Origin: Planctomycetota bacterium
Lineage (GTDB): Bacteria > Planctomycetota > UBA1135 > UBA2386
Length of the DNA: 64,000 nucleotides
Direction: 5' to 3'
Assembly (NCBI GenBank): GCA_028281765.1
Contig: JANQJF010000054.1
Location: 59,067-123,066, forward strand
The notes beneath the pieces are model-generated. The model was given only the letters and a program-made list of their open reading frames with translations, made no database searches and was not told the origin of the DNA. A program made the position numbers and the translations under genes. Within the stretch, counting starts at the first letter, position 1, and every line of letters starts with the position of its first letter. This document shows positions 37,366 through 45,865 of the stretch, in pieces.

Positions 37366-39807
37366 TCACCGCGACTCGGACAGTGTCACCTCGACGTCCT
37401 CGTACTCCCCCTGCCGCAGATCGACCATCACGCGCTTCTCTTCGTACCCCGACGAACGCAGCAGCAGCTCGTATCCACCCGGACTCAGCTCGCTGAACGA
37501 CTCGTGATTCGCGTACGGATAGATCTTCCAGCTGCTCCCCCCGTAGCGGCCACCGCCCACGTCGACGAACAGGTTCAGCCACTTGCGGTTGCCCTTGTCG
37601 TCGAAGAACTCGTACTCGCCGCTGAGCAGCTTCCCATCCTCGCCGCGAACCGTGACCCGCAGCCCCGCACCCTTCGGCATCGTGACCGGCCGCGTGACGA
37701 CTTGGCCGGGATCGAGTTCGATTTCGAACGTCGTTCGGTGGAAGAGCCCCTGTTCGTATCCGTTCTTGCCGGCGCAAAGCTCGACACGGTGCGTACCGGG
37801 GAAGAGGTCTTCGATCTTCAGCTGTCCATCGACGACCGCGACCTTGCGGATGTCGGGTGGGAACTCGTACATCCCGTCGCGCCACGATCGCACCCGGAAC
37901 GTGTCCGAGATCTCGTCACGAGGGTTCTCCAACGCGATGACCAGCGTCGCGGTCTCCTGAATCGGCTCGAGCTCGACCGGAACGACGACTTCCCCACCGG
38001 ACTTCGCCGTCCGAAACGCGAACGGCGACGGCGGCCGACCGGGGAACACCACCTCGCCTGTCAACTCTTGCTCCGGCGGAGCCTGGAACGCGTAGCTCGT
38101 CTCGTCTTTCGACAGCGCGAACTGCGTCGTGATGATCTCCGGGACGAAGTTGAGACCCTTGGCATTCGGATCCGCGACGAGGCGAAGATCGACGCCATTC
38201 TCGTCGACGGGCGTGGCGTAGGCGGAACGCTTCTTGAGAAGCAGGCGACCATCGTCTTCGCGCGCGAGGTCACCCGAGAGTTCGAAGCGAAGCGTCGTCC
38301 ACCGCATCGCGAACTCCACGCCGTGCTCGGGTGCGCGCACCAAAAGGGCCGGCTTGTCGCCGTTGATGCGGTATCGCTCTTTTCCACCCGCATCGTCCCA
38401 CAGTCCGGGTAGAGACTCGGGTGCCCCAGGCACCTCCCGAATGCGCAGGATGTATTCGCCTTCGCCGAGACCGCGGAAGGCGAAGGCGCCGCTCGCGTCG
38501 CAACCCACCCGCTGGCGCCCCAGCTCGAAGCGACCGTTCTCGCGGGGGTTGGCGCCTTCGGTGTCGAAACCGGGCGCCAGCCACAGAAGGTGCATCGACC
38601 AGCCATCGCCGCGGAAACTCCGCCCTTCGTACACCGACCAGCTCACGGCCTCCTCACCCACGCCGGGCGGTGAAGCCGTTCGCCACGTCGGCGGGATCGC
38701 GTCGATCGCAGCACCCGCCAACGGCTCGTCGCCACGCCGGGCGAAGCCGGTGATCGCGTGCCCGGGCTCGATCACGATGTCCCCGAGATCGTGACGACTA
38801 CCGAGCACGGCCTCGACGCGCATCGTCGTCGGGCGTCGTCCCTCCTCGTACGACGCCAGCGCATACGGACCCGCGATGGCGACGCGGATGTCGAACGCAC
38901 CGTCCGCCCCACACTTCACGCCGACCCCGTCCTTGTCGATCGGAAAGTCGTCCTCGAGCTGCACGATTCCGACCTGAGCTTCGGATGCCGCAACGCCATC
39001 CTCTCGCGTCACGCGACCATGGAACACCGCGGCGGGGTCGAGGGTCACGCGAACCTCGTAGACGGTCGTGCCATCGTCCGACTCGATGCCGTCGGTCAGC
39101 GGCACCCGCGTCGTCGCGATCAGGTGCACCGGGTGATCGACGGCGACTTCGAGCGTGTCGACACGCACATCTTCTCTCCGCTCTGCCGCCGCCGCGAAGA
39201 ATGGGTCGAGGCCGAACTCACTCGAGAGTCCCTGACACGGCCACGACCCGCGCACGTCGTCGGGCCATTGCGGCGCGTAGTTCTGCGCCACGTCGTATCC
39301 GATCAGCGCGGCTTCGGTCTTCGGATCGACACGCCCGGACGTCGGCAGCCCCTCACGTCGTTGGAACGTGCGCACAGCATCCTGAATCTGCGGACCCGGC
39401 TGCCCGTCGATCTCGAGGGCCGATCCGACGACGCGGTTGAGCGATCTCTGCACCCACTTCACGTAGGTGAGCCACTGTTCGTCGGTCGCGACGCTCCGGT
39501 CAAACGAGCGTTCGTCGACGCCGGTGACCGTGACGACCGCCGCCCGCGCGTCCTCGACGGCGAGGCCCTCGATGACCACGCGCAGCACTCGGGATCCGAG
39601 GGTCACGGACTGCCCGACCGCGCGGCGCTGCGCGCTGTCCTCCTCGGACTCCTCCGTGGTCAGCCCCGCGACGTCCGGGTCACCTGCTGGCGATTCGGCA
39701 GTCGGCATCTGCGGAGACTCCGCCGGCGGAGTTCGCGTCGAGAAGAACACGAGGGCCGCCCCGATGAGAAACACGGCGATGAGGACGAGCGCGCGGCGGG
39801 CGTTCAT
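37366..39807 (-). CDS. Anchored surface protein with inserted peptidoglycan-binding domain
   Basis: 813 residues from ATG 39807. Signal anchor (ALVLIAVFLIGAALVFF), acidic Pro/Ser/Glu linker, then RVLRVVIEGLAVEDA. At about residues 110-170 there is a PG_binding_1-like domain: YVKWVQRSLNRVVGSALEID, GQPGPQIQDAVRTFQRREGL, PTSGRVDPKTEAAL. The text then resumes with WPCQGLSSEFGLDP, homologous to the 15582-17687 protein, which lacks this insert. The rest is a chain of carboxypeptidase-regulatory-like beta domains (GEYILRIREVP, GTHRVELCAGK, GGYELLLRSSG). It should be attached to both membrane and cell wall. Confidence 0.85.
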   Translation of the reverse strand: MNARRALVLIAVFLIGAALVFFSTRTPPAESPQMPTAESPAGDPDVAGLTTEESEEDSAQRRAVGQSVTLGSRVLRVVIEGLAVEDARAAVVTVTGVDERSFDRSVATDEQWLTYVKWVQRSLNRVVGSALEIDGQPGPQIQDAVRTFQRREGLPTSGRVDPKTEAALIGYDVAQNYAPQWPDDVRGSWPCQGLSSEFGLDPFFAAAAERREDVRVDTLEVAVDHPVHLIATTRVPLTDGIESDDGTTVYEVRVTLDPAAVFHGRVTREDGVAASEAQVGIVQLEDDFPIDKDGVGVKCGADGAFDIRVAIAGPYALASYEEGRRPTTMRVEAVLGSRHDLGDIVIEPGHAITGFARRGDEPLAGAAIDAIPPTWRTASPPGVGEEAVSWSVYEGRSFRGDGWSMHLLWLAPGFDTEGANPRENGRFELGRQRVGCDASGAFAFRGLGEGEYILRIREVPGAPESLPGLWDDAGGKERYRINGDKPALLVRAPEHGVEFAMRWTTLRFELSGDLAREDDGRLLLKKRSAYATPVDENGVDLRLVADPNAKGLNFVPEIITTQFALSKDETSYAFQAPPEQELTGEVVFPGRPPSPFAFRTAKSGGEVVVPVELEPIQETATLVIALENPRDEISDTFRVRSWRDGMYEFPPDIRKVAVVDGQLKIEDLFPGTHRVELCAGKNGYEQGLFHRTTFEIELDPGQVVTRPVTMPKGAGLRVTVRGEDGKLLSGEYEFFDDKGNRKWLNLFVDVGGGRYGGSSWKIYPYANHESFSELSPGGYELLLRSSGYEEKRVMVDLRQGEYEDVEVTLSESR

Positions 39808-39904
39808 TGAGGATCCATGTTGGGAATATGCCCCGCCGCTTGCGTCGAAGCTTCGGATTTTTCGATCCCGGGACGCCATCGGTCACGGCCGCTACGATCC
39901 GGAC

Positions 39905-41485
39905 GTGACCACGACCCATCTGACGAGACTCCTCGCAACCGCCTCCGCGGTCTTCGCCTGCGCCTCAGCTACCGCTCAGGGCACCCCGCTCGACGCGGCG
40001 TGGGCTGGGCCGGTCGAAGCCGAAGCCGTGTTGCGATTCGGAAGCGACGGCAACGCGACGGCGAGCCGATCGGTGCTCTTATCCGAAGACGACGGCGGCG
40101 CGAGCGGCATCGCACTCGACGTCGTCGAACCCGGCAAGCGCGCCGCGTTCGCCGCACGCACGATGATCGCATTACCGAACGATGTGAGCATGGCGCTCGG
40201 ACCGAAGCAGTACCTCTCGTTCGACGTCTTCGTCGAGGCCGATCGTGCGTGCCAGATGCTGATCCAGCTCGACGAAGTCGTCGGTGACGAGAAGCTGCGC
40301 GGCATTCTTGGACCGCCGTCACCCAAGCGAGGCGCGTGGCGCACCGTCACGCTCAACCTACTGCGGAACGAACTGCACTCGGACCGACGCATCGGCAGCA
40401 CGATCATGCCGGACGGAACGCCGCTGACGCGGATCGGGTTGCGCTTCGACCCCAGGTGCCGCGCCGGTCTCCGCTCGGTGCGTGTGCGGAACGTGCGCGT
40501 GTATCGCCAAGACGTCCTCGCAAGGGCACCGGTCGATGCGTCCGACGCCGCTGGGCAAACGGCGCTGCACCGTGCGGCGATGGTCGGCGACGCGAAGCAC
40601 TGCCAAACGCTGCTGAAGAACGGCGCGGACGTGAACGCCAAGAACAAGTACCTCTACACCCCGCTCGCGCACGCGGTGATCGCGCACGACGCCGCGACGG
40701 TGAAGGTCTTGATCGATCACGGCGCCGACGTCGCCGCGCAGCGCCGCCTCGGGTTCACACCGCTCTACGACGCCGCAGCCGAAGGCCAACTCGAGATCGT
40801 CGAGCTCTTGCTAGCCGCGGGCGCGAGCCCGAAGCAGAAGACGCAGTACGGATTCGAGCCGCTGTTCACCGCCGTCCACCACGGCCACCTGCAGGCCAGC
40901 GAACGCCTGCTCGCCGACGAACGCGTCGACATCAACGAACCGATCGCGGGATTCATGCCGCTCCACGTCGCGGCGCAGGGGGACGACGCCGGCCCGCACA
41001 GCGAACTCTACGAACGGCTGATCGAACTCGGCGCCACGGTCGACGCGTGCAGTGCCGCGGCCGCCGGTGACGTCGCGCGCCTGACGGCCATGATCGAGAA
41101 GGATCCCGAGTCGGCGAAGACCACGATTCTCGGGGGTTGGACCCCGCTCCACGACGCCGTCCGCAACATCCGCGTGGATACCGTGAAGCTCCTGCTCGAA
41201 CACGGCGCCGATCCGAACGCCATCAGCGGCGACGTCGACCACCGTTCGACCCCGCTGCACTGGATTGGCGCCTGCGTCTTGGTCGACGACCCGCAACCGA
41301 AGCTCGCGGTCCTCCGCCTGCTCGTCGACGCCGGCGCGAAGCTCGACGTGCGCGACAAGCACGGCGGCACGCCGCTGGATCGCGCTCGACAGTACCGCAG
41401 CGCCGAGCTGACCAAGGCGCTACGCGAGCTGGGCGCGAAGACAGGTCGGGAAGTTGCCGCGGAGGATGGTGGGAAAGAGCGCTGA
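39905..41485 (+). CDS. Secreted ankyrin-repeat protein
   Basis: 526 residues from GTG 39905, chosen because a signal peptide (LLATASAVFACASATAQ) follows. Residues ~25-205 form a beta-rich domain of unknown type. From ~210 onward there are seven or so ankyrin repeats: GQTALHRAAMVGDAKHCQTL, YTPLAHAVIAHDAATVKVLI, FTPLYDAAAEGQLEIVELLL, GWTPLHDAVRNIRVDTVKLL and others, with one repeat lacking the TPLH motif. The C-terminus is charged. A protein-binding scaffold outside the cytoplasm is expected. It diverges from the peptidoglycan-binding surface protein across a 97-bp region. Confidence 0.88.
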   Translation: MTTTHLTRLLATASAVFACASATAQGTPLDAAWAGPVEAEAVLRFGSDGNATASRSVLLSEDDGGASGIALDVVEPGKRAAFAARTMIALPNDVSMALGPKQYLSFDVFVEADRACQMLIQLDEVVGDEKLRGILGPPSPKRGAWRTVTLNLLRNELHSDRRIGSTIMPDGTPLTRIGLRFDPRCRAGLRSVRVRNVRVYRQDVLARAPVDASDAAGQTALHRAAMVGDAKHCQTLLKNGADVNAKNKYLYTPLAHAVIAHDAATVKVLIDHGADVAAQRRLGFTPLYDAAAEGQLEIVELLLAAGASPKQKTQYGFEPLFTAVHHGHLQASERLLADERVDINEPIAGFMPLHVAAQGDDAGPHSELYERLIELGATVDACSAAAAGDVARLTAMIEKDPESAKTTILGGWTPLHDAVRNIRVDTVKLLLEHGADPNAISGDVDHRSTPLHWIGACVLVDDPQPKLAVLRLLVDAGAKLDVRDKHGGTPLDRARQYRSAELTKALRELGAKTGREVAAEDGGKER

Positions 41486-41513
41486 GGTTGGGCGCGGTGC
41501 GCACCTCACTCCC

Positions 41514-41945
41514 CTAGTTCTGCCAGAGCCCGTGCTGGATCCCACCGAGGATGTAAATCGCGAACGTACCCTGATCCGGAATCTCGGTCGCCGGCAGGGC
41601 GATCTCCGCACCCGCAGCCGCGGCTTCCTTCACGGCAGCTTCGATGTCGTCCACGAGCGCGTACGGTCGCACGACCGCGTTCTCGTGCGTGGCCATCGGC
41701 GCGCGCACGGCGATGCGGCCGCCGTTGCTCAGCGTCGCGGTGCGCGCGTTTCCGAGATCGGCTTCGGCTTCCCCGAACTGGACGCCGTGCATCGCTTCCA
41801 GACTGGCGCACGTCGCGTCCACTTCGGGCGTGACGATCTCGAGGTATTCGACGAACACGCCGGGCTCTGCGCTCATCGAGTTGCATCCCGCGAGAATGGG
41901 AACCAGGGCGAGTAGGGACAGCGCGAGACGAGGTAGGGAGTTCAT
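41514..41945 (-). CDS. VOC/glyoxalase-fold lipoprotein
   Basis: 143 residues. Signal peptide with lipobox ILAGC (Cys about residue 21). The mature part is a single VOC-type beta-alpha-beta-beta-beta repeat pair: FVEYLEIVTPEVDATCASLE, GRIAVRAPMA, VRPYALVDDIEAAVKEAAA and GTFAIYILGGIQHGLW. Its ATG overlaps the stop of the upstream VOC gene as ATGA. Exported VOC lipoproteins are uncommon; metal-binding residues are not obvious, so ligand binding or catalysis is unassigned. Confidence 0.82.
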   Translation of the reverse strand: MNSLPRLALSLLALVPILAGCNSMSAEPGVFVEYLEIVTPEVDATCASLEAMHGVQFGEAEADLGNARTATLSNGGRIAVRAPMATHENAVVRPYALVDDIEAAVKEAAAAGAEIALPATEIPDQGTFAIYILGGIQHGLWQN

Positions 41946-42337
41946 GACTGCGGCCTTTCTTCCGCGATCTGGATGAGGTTGCCACACGTGTCGTTGAAGA
42001 CCGCGGTCACGACCGGACCATGGTCGACCGGCGGCTGCGTGAACTCGACGCCTGCCGACGTGAGGCGCTCGTACTCGGCCTGCACGTCGGAGACGGCGAA
42101 CGACATCAGCGGAATGCCGTCTTCCATCAACGCGGTCCGATACGGTTCCACCGCCGGGTGCTCGTTCGGCTCGAGGAGAAGCTCGGGACCGTCCGGATCC
42201 TCCGGGGAGACGACGGTGAGCCACGCGTGCTCGCCCACGGGAATATCTCTCTTCGTCTCGAACCCCAGCACCTCGGTGTAGAAGCGCTGGGCCTTCCGTT
42301 GGTCACTCACGAAGACACCCGTGATGTTGATTCTCAT
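41942..42337 (-). CDS. VOC-family (glyoxalase/bleomycin-resistance-like) protein
   Basis: 131 residues, the usual single-VOC size. Blocks: INITGVFVSDQRKAQRFYTE, VLGFETKRDIPVGEHAWLTV, SPEDPDGPELLLEPNEHPAV, LMSFAVSDVQAEYERL, and VVTAVFNDTCGNLIQI. The C-terminal DTCGNLIQI is the DPdGN-like metal/ligand strand of this superfamily. It lies between the ArsR regulator and the VOC lipoprotein, overlapping both by four bases (ATGA), so the three are one operon. Similar arsR-VOC pairs occur widely; the substrate is unknown. Confidence 0.9.
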   Translation of the reverse strand: MRINITGVFVSDQRKAQRFYTEVLGFETKRDIPVGEHAWLTVVSPEDPDGPELLLEPNEHPAVEPYRTALMEDGIPLMSFAVSDVQAEYERLTSAGVEFTQPPVDHGPVVTAVFNDTCGNLIQIAEERPQS

Positions 42338-42660
42338 GATTTCTTCTTCCTGCCCTTCGGCATGGGCCAGCGTTCCGCGATCTCCCGGAGGGGAGCGCCG
42401 TCGAACCAATGGAGCTTGGAACGGCCACGGCGCTCGGTGACGACGAGCCCCACCTCCTCGAGAACGGCGAGGTGCTGCGAGATGGCTTGCCGAGACGAGC
42501 TGATCCCGTGCGCCATCACGAGACGGCCGCACAGTTCGAAGAGCGTCTGGCCTTCGCGTTTGCACAGTTCGTCCAAGATGATCCTTCGCGTCGGGTCAGC
42601 CAGCGCTCGGTAGACGTCGCCATCGGGTTCGGGCGTACGCATGGAGTTGAGGCCAGGCAT
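42334..42660 (-). CDS. ArsR-family transcriptional regulator
   Basis: 108 residues from ATG 42660 (ATG 42642 also plausible). Winged helix: DVYRALADPTRRIILDELCK, HGISSSRQAISQHLAVLEEV, GLVVTERRGRSKLHWF; ends in a Lys/Arg tail. No metal-binding Cys cluster in the recognition helix, so it is of the non-metal type commonly linked to VOC or SRPBCC genes. First gene of the three-gene operon. A perfect inverted repeat (42664-42683) immediately upstream of the start is a likely autoregulatory operator. Confidence 0.92.
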   Translation of the reverse strand: MPGLNSMRTPEPDGDVYRALADPTRRIILDELCKREGQTLFELCGRLVMAHGISSSRQAISQHLAVLEEVGLVVTERRGRSKLHWFDGAPLREIAERWPMPKGRKKKS

Positions 42661-42663
42661 GAT

Positions 42664-42683
42664 ATGCAAGCCGACACTTGCAT
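42664..42683. promoter_or_regulatory. Inverted repeat, candidate ArsR operator
   Basis: ATGCAAGCCGACACTTGCAT: 7-bp arms ATGCAAG/CTTGCAT around CCGACA, just upstream of the arsR start and 63 bp before the divergent deiminase gene at 42747. It shares the 10-mer ACACTTGCAT with the region before the second ArsR-family gene (55029-55038). Confidence 0.65.
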
Positions 42684-42746
42684 GTCAAGAAGGTGATCTC
42701 GATGCGCGTCACGTGGCCACGTAGCATCGAGCCGAGGAGTCCGTCC

Positions 42747-44147
42747 ATGCCGTTCTCGACCCTGCTGTACCCCGTCCTGCTCTGCCTCCCCCAGGCCAAA
42801 GAGTCCCCGAAGCCCCCCGTCCGCATGATCGCGGAGTGGGAGCCTGCACTCGGCGCGATGATCCGCTGGCCACTGCGCCTGCCGGAAAAATGCGTCGTCG
42901 AGATGGCGAAGGACGACACGCTCTACTTGCTCGTCAGCGAGAAGAACGAAGCCGCGGCTCGCGAGAAGATGGCAGAGCTCGAGATCGATCCGGATCACCT
43001 GCGAGTCCTGCGCTGCTCGGTCGTCTCCGAGTGGCCGCGCGATTGGGGACCACACCAGGCGTTCGATGGTGATGGCAAGTGGTGCGTCATCGATCCGATC
43101 TTCGCGGGCTACCCGCTGTTCGCGCGGGAACCGAAGGACGGCGAGCCTCGCATGACGTGGCCGACCGGCCCCGGAGACGATGTGGTCAACGCGGAGTTCG
43201 CCAAGGAGCTCGACGCACGACTGGTCGAGTTGCCCGCGGTGTTGACGGGAGGCAACTTCCTCAACGACGGGCACGGCACCGCATTCTGCACGCAGGCGCA
43301 GATGCACGAGAACCGCAAGCACGTCGACGAGGAAGAGCTGCGCACACTCCTGAAGACGCACCTCGGCATCCACCGCCTGGTCGTGCTCGAGAACACCGAA
43401 GCCATCGGCATCCAGCACATCGACTGCTGGCTCAAGCCGCTCGACTCCGAACGGCTGTTGGTCAAGCGACCGCCGAAAGGTCACCCCGAAGCGGAGCCGA
43501 TCGAACGCAACCTCGCGACGATCGCCAAGCTGAAGAACGCGTTCGGGCGCCCCTACGAGATCGTGCGTATCGATTGCCCCGAGGTGCCCGTGCGCGGCAT
43601 GCCGTTCGAGCGAAGCAAGCCGATCGCGGCCTACACCAATTCACTGATCCTCAATGGCAAGGTGCTGGTGCCGCTCTACCAGGTCGACGGAGACCAGGCG
43701 GCGATCGAAACCTGGAAGAAGGCGATGCCCGGCTACGAAGTGCTGGGCTTCCCGTGGACAGAGTGGCTGCACTTCGATGCGCTGCACTGTCGTTCGCGCG
43801 CGGTGTTCGACCGCGATGCGTTGCGACTCACGCACGGCCGGCTCCCGAACCACGTGCTGTACGACGCCGACGGCCATCTCGTCACGGCGACGATCCAGGC
43901 GATGAGCGGCGCGGAGATCGACGGCAACGCCTGCCGTGCCGTGTACCGAGTCGCTGGCACCACCGAGTGGCAGCAGGTCCCACTCCGACCCACTGGCTCG
44001 GAGAGCCGGTGGGTCGCGTCTCTGCCACGCTTCGCCCGGAAGGCGCGCGTCGAGTACTACCTCGAAGCACGTGATCAAAAGGGGCTCACGCGGACGCATC
44101 CGATCGGTGCTCCGCGCGCGCGCCACTCGTTCGACGTGCGGGAATGA
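42747..44147 (+). CDS. Agmatine deiminase/peptidyl-arginine deiminase family, probably exported
   Basis: 466 residues from ATG 42747, with GAGGAG seven bases upstream. The first ~17 residues (FSTLLYPVLLCLPQA) look like a signal peptide. Guanidino-modifying pentein fold: EWPRDWGP (Asp99), LTGGNF, IGIQHIDCW (His224, Asp226) and the nucleophile Cys348 in FDALHCRSRA correspond to the catalytic residues of bacterial PAD/agmatine deiminases. A ~75-residue beta domain is appended at the C-terminus (after ~385), as in Porphyromonas-type PAD. It would convert a guanidino group to urea, releasing ammonia, probably on an arginine-containing peptide outside the cytoplasm. Confidence 0.88.
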   Translation: MPFSTLLYPVLLCLPQAKESPKPPVRMIAEWEPALGAMIRWPLRLPEKCVVEMAKDDTLYLLVSEKNEAAAREKMAELEIDPDHLRVLRCSVVSEWPRDWGPHQAFDGDGKWCVIDPIFAGYPLFAREPKDGEPRMTWPTGPGDDVVNAEFAKELDARLVELPAVLTGGNFLNDGHGTAFCTQAQMHENRKHVDEEELRTLLKTHLGIHRLVVLENTEAIGIQHIDCWLKPLDSERLLVKRPPKGHPEAEPIERNLATIAKLKNAFGRPYEIVRIDCPEVPVRGMPFERSKPIAAYTNSLILNGKVLVPLYQVDGDQAAIETWKKAMPGYEVLGFPWTEWLHFDALHCRSRAVFDRDALRLTHGRLPNHVLYDADGHLVTATIQAMSGAEIDGNACRAVYRVAGTTEWQQVPLRPTGSESRWVASLPRFARKARVEYYLEARDQKGLTRTHPIGAPRARHSFDVRE

Positions 44148-44186
44148 CGCCGGCGATCGCAACCGCCTCGCCCCACCCGCCGGATG

Positions 44187-45725
44187 TCAGAAAGTGCCGA
44201 TCACGATGTCGAGCGCATTCGCGAAGTGCATCGGCGTCGCGCCGTTGTTCAGCGAACCGCCCTGCACGCAATACGCGTTGCCGACCAGTGCGGCCGAGTT
44301 CGGCAGCGCGAACTCGAACGGCGTGCCCGGCGTGAAGTTGCTGATCGACACGTGCCAGATCGCCAAGTTGCACAGCAGGTTGCCGGTCGCGATGCCGGGC
44401 AGCGGAACGCTCGTCGGATCCGGCGAGATCAGCACGAAGTCCAAGGTCGCGTCCGGTACGAACTGGCTGTGGTCGATGACCGGATCCCACGTCTGGCCGA
44501 TGATCGGCTTCGATGTCACGCCCGGCAGGAACACGTTCGGGTTCGACGAACTGCCGACCCGCGGCACTTCCTGCGCCTCGAGCGGGACCACGATCTCCGA
44601 CGACAGCGCGTAGAGGCGGAACGAGGACACGCCGTTGATCTGGAAGCTCTGCATCCAGAACGGACTCGTCGTCGTGAGGTTTCCGGCCCAGGGCGCGCCC
44701 GCGCCGAGCGCACCGCCGGGAGCTTGGGAGCCACTCGGCGTCGACCCCGTCCACGCCGCTCCACTCTGGTTCGCGCCGCTGGTGCTGATCCGCGGCTGGG
44801 CGAGAAGCGAACCGCTCCACAGCTGGGCGTAGTCGTTCGCGATGAGGGTGCCGTTGCGCAGGTAGATCGGACGGCTCAGGTCGGAGGCATTCGTGCCCGT
44901 GTTGGTTCGCGCGTTCACCGCGGACGTGCTCGCGAGAGCCTTCCATTCAGCGCCGAGCGCGGCCAGCGGTCCGTTGGTCGCAACTTCGTTGGTCACGAAC
45001 TGGTTGTAGACCGCGATGTTCGACGACGTCGCGTTGCGCGACTCATCCGTGACGATGAGGATCCGATACACGTCCCCGGGCTGTAGATTCGCGGGATGTT
45101 CGTACGGCTCGGGCACGGTCAGCACGTCGGACATCGCGTACAACCGTGCTTGGGCATCGGAGGGAAATCCGCCTCCATGGAACACCCAACGACCGTCGGA
45201 CTGCAGAACCTCACCGATGCTCGTTACGTTTGGGTCGCCGAGTCGACTGCTGGTTCCCAGCCCGGTGGGTCCCGTCCCGCTCCAAACGTACCCGGACGTG
45301 ACTTCTCCACGGGAGTTGACGTTGGGCGTGGCCGCGAGCGGCACGTTGCTCGCATTCCAGAGTGCGTCGTAATTGTTGGCGACGCGCACTCCATCCGGTC
45401 GGTAGATCGGGACCCCGGTCGGACCAGCCGGCGCCGGGTCCGTCATCGTGTTCTCGGGCGCCGTGGAGGCCGGTGAACTTGCCAACGCGCGCCAGTTCGT
45501 GCCAAGAACCGCCAGCGCAGGCTCTGCGTTGCAGTCTGCATCGACGAACGCGTTGTAGGTCGAGATGTCCGCGCTCGAGACGGAGTCCGTCGTCGCTTGG
45601 GTGATGCACAGGACGCGATACTCCTGTCCGGGTGCGAGATCTGCCGGCGGCAGCTGGAATCCCTGGGCCGTAAGGGCCGAGGAGGTCAGGGCGGTGATCA
45701 GAATGGGAAGAAATGCAGCACGCAT
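44187..45725 (-). CDS. Secreted protein: two tandem domains plus C-terminal module variant
   Basis: 512 residues with a signal peptide ending ALTAQ. Same N-terminal double domain as the 34054 protein: DLAPGQEYRVLCITQATTDS, VPIYRPDGVRVANNYDALW, VWSGTGPTG and LYAMSDVLTVP; second copy with NLQPGDVYRILIVTDESRNA. The C-terminal ~125 residues (GSSSNPNVFLPGVTSKPIIG, final NALDIVIGTF) instead match the module of the 32317 protein. Thus the two paralogues share heads but differ in tails. Likely displayed or secreted; function unknown. It diverges from the kinase at 45866. Confidence 0.85.
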   Translation of the reverse strand: MRAAFLPILITALTSSALTAQGFQLPPADLAPGQEYRVLCITQATTDSVSSADISTYNAFVDADCNAEPALAVLGTNWRALASSPASTAPENTMTDPAPAGPTGVPIYRPDGVRVANNYDALWNASNVPLAATPNVNSRGEVTSGYVWSGTGPTGLGTSSRLGDPNVTSIGEVLQSDGRWVFHGGGFPSDAQARLYAMSDVLTVPEPYEHPANLQPGDVYRILIVTDESRNATSSNIAVYNQFVTNEVATNGPLAALGAEWKALASTSAVNARTNTGTNASDLSRPIYLRNGTLIANDYAQLWSGSLLAQPRISTSGANQSGAAWTGSTPSGSQAPGGALGAGAPWAGNLTTTSPFWMQSFQINGVSSFRLYALSSEIVVPLEAQEVPRVGSSSNPNVFLPGVTSKPIIGQTWDPVIDHSQFVPDATLDFVLISPDPTSVPLPGIATGNLLCNLAIWHVSISNFTPGTPFEFALPNSAALVGNAYCVQGGSLNNGATPMHFANALDIVIGTF

Positions 45726-45865
45726 GATGGTCTCCGATATGGAAGATGGGTTTCGCCCTGCCCCACGCCGTGCGGTCCCAGAGGCGGCAAGGGTTTCTCA
45801 CGATCTCTTGCCATTTCTCCGGCTCCCGTCGTGGTAAGGGGGGACGCGCGGTCCCGCGCTGCACG

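Noticed and set aside
35668..38412. A 914-residue open frame overlapping the symporter and the surface protein
   Set aside because: It runs out of frame through two well-supported genes and has Arg-rich, featureless sequence.
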